DNA from: JAUWOY01 sp034431315 | GTDB lineage: Bacteria > Chloroflexota > Anaerolineae > VGOG01 | Direction: 5' to 3' | DNA length: 5,236 bases | NCBI GenBank assembly: GCA_034431315.1 | Contig: DAOUDK010000067.1 | Span: 1 to 5,236, forward strand | In this document: positions 1 through 3,741 of the stretch, one piece after another | Numbering within the stretch: the stretch's first letter is position 1 | Layout of the letters: each line of letters opens with the position of its first letter | Made by a program: the position numbers and the translations under genes | The notes under the pieces: model-generated | The model's database searches: none | What the model saw: the letters and a program-made list of their open reading frames with translations, nothing else | What the model was told of the DNA's origin: nothing

Positions 1-15
1 GCCTAGCCCCACACC

Positions 16-50
16 CACAACATTGTGTCACACGTGTCCTAAGTAGGTGT
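16..50. repeat. Cluster of short overlapping palindromes
   Basis: Several small inverted repeats are packed into 35 bases: CACAA-CA-TTGTG (16-27), GTGT-C-ACAC (25-33), the perfect palindrome ACACGTGT (30-37) and CCTA-AG-TAGG (38-47). Each is short and could arise by chance, but together they are suggestive of an operator or a replication/terminal element upstream of the operon. They overlap the weak promoter-like hexamers at 23-28 and 48-53, which would fit autoregulation. The role is inferred only from position and symmetry. Confidence 0.3.
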
Positions 51-201
51 AATCATTGGCGAATCACTACAGAATGTCAACACACGTCAGGGTAGGGCTC
101 CCCCAGGGGGTGTGTAGAGGGGATTTCGGCCCAAGGGTTGTGGCACGGAAATTGCCTGGACGGTGGGGGGTGGATCGCCTCCAAGATCTTGACCCTCCCC
201 C

Positions 202-255
202 TCCTCCTGGGGTAGTGTCGGATCTGCCCATAAGGGCGATCGCTTAACAGGAGGA
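202..255 (+). promoter_or_regulatory. Structured 5' leader that can mask the first gene's Shine-Dalgarno
   Basis: The sequence TCCTCCTG at 202-209 is an exact reverse complement of CAGGAGGA at 248-255, which contains the AGGAGG Shine-Dalgarno of the gene starting at 261. The bases between them contain a second hairpin: GATC-(T)-GCCC at 221-229 pairs with GGGCGATC at 234-241 around an ATAA loop, giving eight pairs with one bulged T. The transcript could therefore fold into a stacked structure with the ribosome site closed. The hairpin is not followed by a T tract, so a terminator is less likely. The pairing is seen directly; regulation of translation is inference. Confidence 0.45.
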
Positions 256-260
256 AGTGT

Positions 261-617
261 ATGGCAAGGAAACTAGACGACGGGCGCCCCCTGAAGAACA
301 TGGATGGGCTGCGCCTGGGTGCTCGTGTGCGGATGCAAGGCGTCCAGCCCGAGCTGCTGCTGGCGTTGATGGTCCTGTCAGATTTGTGTAGGGTGTCGGC
401 TACGATGGTGATTGTCACTGCCATCTTGAATGGTAAGCACATGGAAAATTCGCTGCACTACGTAGGGGCAGCGATCGACTTCGTGGTGGATCTCGTGGTC
501 GACCACGAGCCATGGGTCCAGGAGCTACGGGATCGTCTTGGGCCAAACTACGACGTGATCGAGGAAGCCGGTCACATCCACATTGAATACCAACCCCATG
601 TCGGGGCGGTTACCTAG
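261..617 (+). CDS. Small M15-like (D-Ala-D-Ala carboxypeptidase/endolysin fold) metallopeptidase
   Basis: This 118-residue protein carries the metal-site signature of M15-type peptidases, which cut peptide stems of peptidoglycan. The first motif, GKHMENSLHYVGAAIDF (58-74), matches S-x-H-x-x-G-x-A-x-D and supplies His66 and Asp73 as zinc ligands. The second, EEAGHIHIEY (101-110), supplies His105 as third ligand with Glu102 in the ExxH catalytic position. The N-terminal half (27-57) fits the helix and strand that precede the metal site in this fold. It is close to a bare catalytic domain, with no signal peptide, membrane segment or cell-wall-binding domain. The start is set by AGGAGG at 249-254, six bases upstream. 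It heads the operon, and its translation may be controlled by the leader structure at 202-255. Likely roles are lysis or virion-entry peptidoglycan hydrolysis; a non-enzymatic structural use of the fold is possible. Confidence 0.75.
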   Translation: MARKLDDGRPLKNMDGLRLGARVRMQGVQPELLLALMVLSDLCRVSATMVIVTAILNGKHMENSLHYVGAAIDFVVDLVVDHEPWVQELRDRLGPNYDVIEEAGHIHIEYQPHVGAVT

Positions 618-628
618 GAGAGTGTATC

Positions 629-1015
629 ATGGCAGAACAGAATGAGCAGGAAATGGACGCAGAAGACGCGGAGAAGATGCAGGCTGAGGGCTGGACACTC
701 CAGCAAGATTCCTGCTCCTCCGGGTCGGCACACCAGTTTGTGATTGATGAGCCTCTGGAGGGTATTATCCGGGGTGTGCGATCGATCAGCGTGCGGCGTG
801 GGCGGGAGCTCGTGAAGACGCGTCTGATGACCCTGATGACGGGGCACGGGGTCTCCACGGTCTGGGAGTCCGCCGCGCTTTCGGGCCTCTTCGAAGTGGC
901 GAGGGTCGGGGATCAGGTCTGCATTGAGTACCTGGGGGAGGTGGAGATGCCGGCTCCCAAGTCGCCCATGAAGGACTACCGGGTGTGGGTGCGGCCCCAT
1001 GACCAAAGCATCTAA
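629..1015 (+). CDS. Putative OB-fold, single-stranded DNA-binding-like protein
   Basis: This 128-residue protein begins with a very acidic stretch (1-20, eight Asp/Glu) followed by what reads as a small five-strand beta barrel. The visible strands are EGIIRGV (44-50), a strand near 60-69, the GVSTVWESAALSGLF segment (74-88), VGDQVCIEYLGEV (93-105) and MKDYRVWV (114-121). The order strand-G, then 'tedG..v..s..L...l', then 'vGd.v.I.y.G', then a final aromatic strand is common in phage OB-fold proteins. Those commonly bind single-stranded DNA. A strand-displacing protein-primed polymerase needs an SSB (phi29 p5 is the known example), and the polymerase lies in the same operon. Oddly, the acidic tail is at the N-terminus, whereas in many SSBs it is C-terminal. 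The SD AGGAG (616-620) overlaps the upstream stop codon and is eight bases from the ATG. The fold call is by eye; the function is inference. Confidence 0.6.
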   Translation: MAEQNEQEMDAEDAEKMQAEGWTLQQDSCSSGSAHQFVIDEPLEGIIRGVRSISVRRGRELVKTRLMTLMTGHGVSTVWESAALSGLFEVARVGDQVCIEYLGEVEMPAPKSPMKDYRVWVRPHDQSI

Positions 1016-1181
1016 GCGCTACGATCAGAGCTGGCAGGAGCAGGTCCGCAAGTGCCGGGGGTTCATCAAGAAGCTGGAGAAGACCCCCACGATGCACGGC
1101 CAGAAGTGGAAGGATGCGATGCTGCTCCACTACAAGACGAAGCTGAAGGAGTTGCTCGCGCAGCGGCGCAAGCCGCTTTAG
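999..1181 (+). CDS. Small basic helical protein of unknown function
   Basis: This encodes 60 residues with 12 lysines and 5 arginines against only 5 acidic residues, so it is strongly basic. The sequence suggests two amphipathic helices (about 9-28 and 36-56) separated by a TPTMHG turn, without cysteine pairs or a membrane segment. I do not recognise the family. The gene overlaps the end of the SSB-like gene by 17 bases in another frame and has no clear Shine-Dalgarno, so it is probably translated by coupling. Its basic charge and its place between an SSB-like gene and the polymerase fit a small nucleic-acid-binding accessory protein, but this is inference. The gene is supported mainly by tight packing and by the good SD of the next gene, which follows 12 bases after its stop. 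Confidence 0.65.
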   Translation: MTKASKRYDQSWQEQVRKCRGFIKKLEKTPTMHGQKWKDAMLLHYKTKLKELLAQRRKPL

Positions 1182-1193
1182 TCTGGAGCGGCT

Positions 1194-1679
1194 ATGGTGG
1201 CTCCGTTTCTGCTCCGGGTGTCCTCTCGCGCACGTCGCGCCTCCCCGATGGTACGACGTGGCGTGCGTGAGGGGATCAGCTCGCGCAAAATAATGGGCAT
1301 CCTCCAGAAGGCCGGGTTGGGCATGCGCCGCCAGGTCTTGCTGGACATGATGCGGCTGATGGAGGGCGAGGCCGCGATCGGGCCGGTGCTCTCGGCGCTG
1401 GGCATTAATCGCTTTCCCAATCCGATGCGCCTGCCCCCGGCGCTCACGAAGATTCGGCGGGCCTACTCTTTTACGGTGCGCGTTCGCGGATCTGTGGAGG
1501 ATACGGGCGCTCCGATTGAGCAGTTTGTGCAGGTCACCACGGACACGCTGCTGACCCGCGGCGAGATCGAAGCTCTTGCCGACCAAGCCATTGAGGCCGA
1601 TCGAGGTCGGTATAACCTCGTGGTGTCCGATCTGCTCTTAGTGGGCGGCGTCCGAGCCGGCGCTCCGGGTTTGCTCTAG
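1194..1679 (+). CDS. Unknown protein directly upstream of the polymerase; terminal-protein candidate
   Basis: The product has 161 residues and no family that I can name with confidence. The N-terminus (8-22) is arginine-rich. It is followed by a helix-turn-helix-like segment, GISSRKIMGILQKAGLGMRR (27-46), and another helix to about residue 57. A proline-rich linker (75-84) leads to a C-terminal alpha/beta part: a strand RAYSFTVRVRGS (89-100), a strand FVQVTTD (111-117), the turn 'LLTRGEIEALADQAIE' (119-134) as a helix, and a last strand NLVVSDLLLV (141-150). GGAG at 1185-1188, five bases before the ATG, supports the start. Its stop overlaps the polymerase GTG by one base, so production of the two proteins is probably linked. 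In phi29 and PRD1 the terminal-protein gene sits directly before the polymerase gene. That makes this the best terminal-protein candidate, although it is shorter than those proteins. A DNA-binding regulator is the main alternative. Confidence 0.75.
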   Translation: MVAPFLLRVSSRARRASPMVRRGVREGISSRKIMGILQKAGLGMRRQVLLDMMRLMEGEAAIGPVLSALGINRFPNPMRLPPALTKIRRAYSFTVRVRGSVEDTGAPIEQFVQVTTDTLLTRGEIEALADQAIEADRGRYNLVVSDLLLVGGVRAGAPGLL

Positions 1680-3490
1680 TGCGGCGCGCCCACTGGCTGC
1701 GGGGCAATCACAAAAGTGAGTACCCTCACGACTGTGTATGGTTTGACACGGAGACGGTAGAACAGCGGGTGTCTCCGGGGGTTGTTCGGCACGTGCTAGA
1801 TTTTGGGGTGGCGGCCTACCGCCGTCGCTTGCGGGGCAACCTCTGGAGCCACCCGAAGTGGCTCCGCTTCACCACACCCGATGAATTCTGGGAGTGGGTC
1901 TTTGGCCTCCGGAAAGGCAAGTGCCGCCTAACACTCTTTTGTCATAGCGCCGCGTTCGACCTTCCCGTCTTAGATGCATTCGCCCTACTGCCCGCCGCGG
2001 GGTGGAAGCTCAAGAGCGCTGTGATTGACTCCCCTCCGGTCATCCTCTCTTGGCGGCGGGAGGGCCAGACCCTCCGGGTGTTGGATACGCTCAACTTCTG
2101 GCGCCAGAAATTGACTGTGATTGGGGAGACGGTGGGTCTGCCTAAGCTTCCCATGCCGGCGCGTGGGGCCTCGCAGTCCACGTGGGACACCTACTGCCGC
2201 CGGGACGTAGAGATCATTATGGAGGCGTGTCTGCGCTGGTTTGCCTTCCTCCAGGCGCATGACCTAGGCGGGTTCGCGCCCACCATTGCCAGCCAGGCGA
2301 TGCGGGGTTTCCGACACCGTTTTATGTCCGCCCGCATCCTGATCGATAGCCACCCCGAAGCGCTGGCGCTGGCGCGTGCCGCCTACTTGGGTGGGCGGGT
2401 GGAGTGCTTCCGCATCGGCAAGCTCACGGGGCCGCTTACCCTCTATGACATTAATTCCCAGTACCCTCACGTTATGTCAACACAGCGCTACCCCACGCGC
2501 CTAATGGCCACTTGCCGCTTCCCTGATCTTGACGAAGTGGCCGACTATATGACACGCTACTGCGTTGTGGCGCGGTGCTTCATTACAACCGAGGAGCCGG
2601 CCTACCCGGTGGAGCATGAAAGCAAGCTGCTTTTTCCAGTGGGGGAGTTTGAGACCGTCCTAACCACCCCCGAGCTGGCCCACGCGTTGGCACGGGGCCG
2701 GGTTGCAAAAATATTCGAGGTTGCGCTCTACGAATCGGCGCCCATCTTCTGGGACTATGTGCACGAGATCTACTCACTGCGAATGGAGGCGGCGCGTACC
2801 GGCGACGCTGTATTGGAGTGGCAGTGCAAGCGGCTCCTCAATGCCCTCTATGGAAAATTCGGCCAGCGTGGGCGCGTCTATGAAACAGTCACGCAGAGCC
2901 CCGACTTGGGAATTGGGGTGTGGACGGAGATTGACGCCGAGACGGGGGAGATCCGCAACCTACGCGAGTTCGGGGGCCTGATCCAGGAGCAGAAGACGGA
3001 AGGCGAGAGCCGCGATTCTCACCCCGCCATTGCGGCTCACGTAACCGCACACGCGCGAATGGCGTTGTGGGAGTGGATGAAACGGGCCGGCAAGGGCCAC
3101 GTCCATTATGTCGACACCGACTCGCTCCTAGTCGACGCTTCGGGAGCGAGCCGGCTTGCCCCTCACGTGGATCCTATCCGATTGGGAAAACTCAAGGAAG
3201 AGGGTGTCTTTGCGACGGGGCATCTCTATGGGCTCAAGGACTACCGCCTCGGAGAGATTGTACGGATGAAGGGGGTTCGGACGACTGCGCGCTGGATTGA
3301 CACCAACACTGTGGAGCAGGAACACTGGTCCACGCTTGTGGGCCTGCTGCGCAAAGGTGATCTCTCCGCACCCATTGTAGAGCAACGCGTAAAGCATCTA
3401 CGCCGCGTCTATATGAAAGGTCAGCTGCAGTCGGACGGCTCGATTCAGCCACTACGGCTCTCAATCCATTCACCCAATGAGGAGAATTAA
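1679..3490 (+). CDS. Family B DNA polymerase, probably protein-primed
   Basis: This 603-residue enzyme replicates the viral genome and has an intact 3'-5' proofreading domain. Exo I is FDTE (Asp23, Glu25), Exo II is HSAAFD (Asp94) and Exo III is YCRRD (Tyr172, Asp176). The linker motif YLGGR (236-240) matches the YxGG motif of protein-primed polymerases. Motif A is YDINSQYP (Asp257), motif B is KRLLNALYGKFG (Lys384, Asn388, Tyr391, Gly392), motif C is YVDTDS (Asp479, Asp481), and KDY (520-522) fits KxY. About 127 residues separate motifs A and B, close to phi29, leaving room for a TPR1-like domain. About 95 separate motifs B and C, more than phi29, leaving room for an enlarged TPR2-like insertion (about 401-450). 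Length is near the 550-600 of the class. The GTG start overlaps the previous stop (TAGTG), no better start precedes Exo I, and there is no strong SD, so translation is probably coupled. A linear-plasmid origin is the alternative to a phage. Confidence 0.95.
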   Translation: MRRAHWLRGNHKSEYPHDCVWFDTETVEQRVSPGVVRHVLDFGVAAYRRRLRGNLWSHPKWLRFTTPDEFWEWVFGLRKGKCRLTLFCHSAAFDLPVLDAFALLPAAGWKLKSAVIDSPPVILSWRREGQTLRVLDTLNFWRQKLTVIGETVGLPKLPMPARGASQSTWDTYCRRDVEIIMEACLRWFAFLQAHDLGGFAPTIASQAMRGFRHRFMSARILIDSHPEALALARAAYLGGRVECFRIGKLTGPLTLYDINSQYPHVMSTQRYPTRLMATCRFPDLDEVADYMTRYCVVARCFITTEEPAYPVEHESKLLFPVGEFETVLTTPELAHALARGRVAKIFEVALYESAPIFWDYVHEIYSLRMEAARTGDAVLEWQCKRLLNALYGKFGQRGRVYETVTQSPDLGIGVWTEIDAETGEIRNLREFGGLIQEQKTEGESRDSHPAIAAHVTAHARMALWEWMKRAGKGHVHYVDTDSLLVDASGASRLAPHVDPIRLGKLKEEGVFATGHLYGLKDYRLGEIVRMKGVRTTARWIDTNTVEQEHWSTLVGLLRKGDLSAPIVEQRVKHLRRVYMKGQLQSDGSIQPLRLSIHSPNEEN

Positions 3491-3583
3491 GAGGGTGCAG
3501 AAAAGCACCCAACTCTCGTTCCCACAGAGGTACGTGGGCACGGCCAGCGCAAGAAACATTCCCACGGTAATGAGGTATCTCAT
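3470..3583 (-). CDS. Tiny hydrophobic membrane protein (37 residues)
   Basis: The reading frame starts with ATG at 3583 and ends with TGA at 3470, giving a 37-residue product starting MRYLITVGMFLALAVP and ending LLILLIG. Residues 4-20 and 25-36 are strongly hydrophobic, separated by a short polar GNES turn, so it could be a short helical hairpin or a single membrane segment. The start overlaps the stop of the 53-codon gene as ATGA. I see no clear SD, and the start codon lies in a hairpin (3566-3589), so expression probably depends on ribosomes arriving from upstream. Its last 21 bases overlap the 3' end of the polymerase gene on the other strand. Small membrane proteins are typical of virus morphogenesis, lysis (holin-like) or membrane-containing virions, but no specific function can be assigned. 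The existence of the gene rests on overlap architecture and the clearly membrane-like composition. Confidence 0.55.
   Translation of the reverse strand: MRYLITVGMFLALAVPTYLCGNESWVLFCTLLILLIG
3493..3510. terminator. Candidate hairpin after the polymerase stop codon
   Basis: GGGTGC (3493-3498) pairs with GCACCC (3505-3510) around AGAAAA, three bases after the polymerase stop. AGA (3490-3492) with TCT (3514-3516) can extend it across a three-base bulge. A second, weaker stem CCCAC/GTGGG follows at 3521-3525 and 3534-3538. The position between converging transcripts fits a transcript-end structure for the plus operon. However, no T tract follows in either direction, and the hairpin lies inside the minus-strand 37-codon gene. 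Intrinsic termination is therefore uncertain, and mRNA 3'-end protection is an equal possibility. Confidence 0.3.
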
Positions 3584-3589
3584 TTCACC
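3566..3589 (-). promoter_or_regulatory. Hairpin sequestering the start codon of the 37-codon gene
   Basis: Read on the minus strand, AATGAG (3584-3579) pairs perfectly with CTCATT (3574-3569) around a four-base loop. GGT (3589-3587) can extend the stem with ACC (3568-3566) across a two-base bulge. The ATG of the small membrane protein and the overlapping TGA of the preceding gene are both within the stem. This geometry would block independent initiation and favour termination-reinitiation coupling. The base pairing is direct; the effect on translation is inferred, and the stem is mostly A/T so it is of modest stability. Confidence 0.4.
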
Positions 3590-3741
3590 CGCTGTTGCTC
3601 GCCCCGGATCGTCTCAATCGGGGTGGGCTCGGATTCACGCAACACCGCAGCTGCCTCTTCGGCGGCTTTTTGGACCTGCACCATCGCTTCGGCGCTTTTC
3701 GCCAGCGCTATGAGGATCTCAGTCTGTGTCTTGACCGGCAT
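3580..3741 (-). CDS. Small Ala-rich helical protein (53 residues)
   Basis: An ATG at 3741 opens a 53-residue frame ending at TGA 3580. The product starts MPVKTQTEILIALAKSAEAM and continues as an alanine/glutamate/glutamine-rich amphipathic helix to about residue 37, then a short tail with EPTPIE and a basic end. It looks like a single helix or short coiled coil and has no membrane segment. The start lies inside the last codons of the long repeat-protein gene (23-base overlap, different frame), with GGAG about ten bases upstream. The stop forms an ATGA overlap with the next small gene. Such nested overlaps on both sides are typical of compact phage operons and argue that the frame is used. The family is not recognised. 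It may be a small virion, scaffold-like or chaperone-like partner of the upstream protein, but that is inference. Confidence 0.6.
   Translation of the reverse strand: MPVKTQTEILIALAKSAEAMVQVQKAAEEAAAVLRESEPTPIETIRGEQQRVK

Larger units (their letters stand above)
1..260. other. Non-coding left region with leader of the plus-strand operon
   Basis: No convincing gene lies here. The only forward reading frame of note (from a TTG at 56) has no Shine-Dalgarno and an arginine/proline-rich low-complexity product, so I do not call it. What is visible is a cluster of short palindromes (16-50), a perfect CCCCC-A-GGGGG inverted repeat (100-110), a G-rich run (162-173), an 8-base palindrome AAGATCTT (183-190), a pyrimidine-rich run (193-208) and a hairpin (221-241) just before the first gene. 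A TGTAAT hexamer at 48-53 could be a -10 box with a poor TTGTGT -35 at 23-28, but the 19-base spacing is long, so a promoter is only a guess. If the genome is linear and protein-primed, this could be close to a terminus, but nothing in the window proves that. Confidence 0.5.

Noticed and set aside
100..110. CCCCC-A-GGGGG perfect inverted repeat as a terminator or hairpin
   Set aside because: The one-base centre cannot form a loop without opening pairs and no T tract follows, so it is only noted as local symmetry.
173..241. Four GATC sites within 70 bases, possible methylation-controlled origin
   Set aside because: GATC is also frequent in the coding part of this window (for example around 472, 488, 529 and 557), so the cluster does not stand out.
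56..247. Forward frame of 63 codons from a TTG start
   Set aside because: It has no Shine-Dalgarno, a run of five prolines from the pyrimidine tract, and sits across palindromes and the leader hairpin. It reads as non-coding.
77..442. Minus-strand frame of 121 codons crossing the leader and the peptidase gene
   Set aside because: It is antisense to the peptidase metal-site gene, has no ribosome site, and has a composition like that of random GC-rich translation.
786..1586. Long minus-strand open frame (266 codons) under the operon
   Set aside because: The product is rich in Arg, His and Pro with no coherent fold. It lies opposite four well-supported overlapping plus-strand genes, as expected from GC-rich codon bias.
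3477..3713. Forward frame after the polymerase (78 codons)
   Set aside because: It has a Ser/Arg/Pro-rich random-like product, while the minus strand here carries two frames joined by ATGA overlap with coherent composition.
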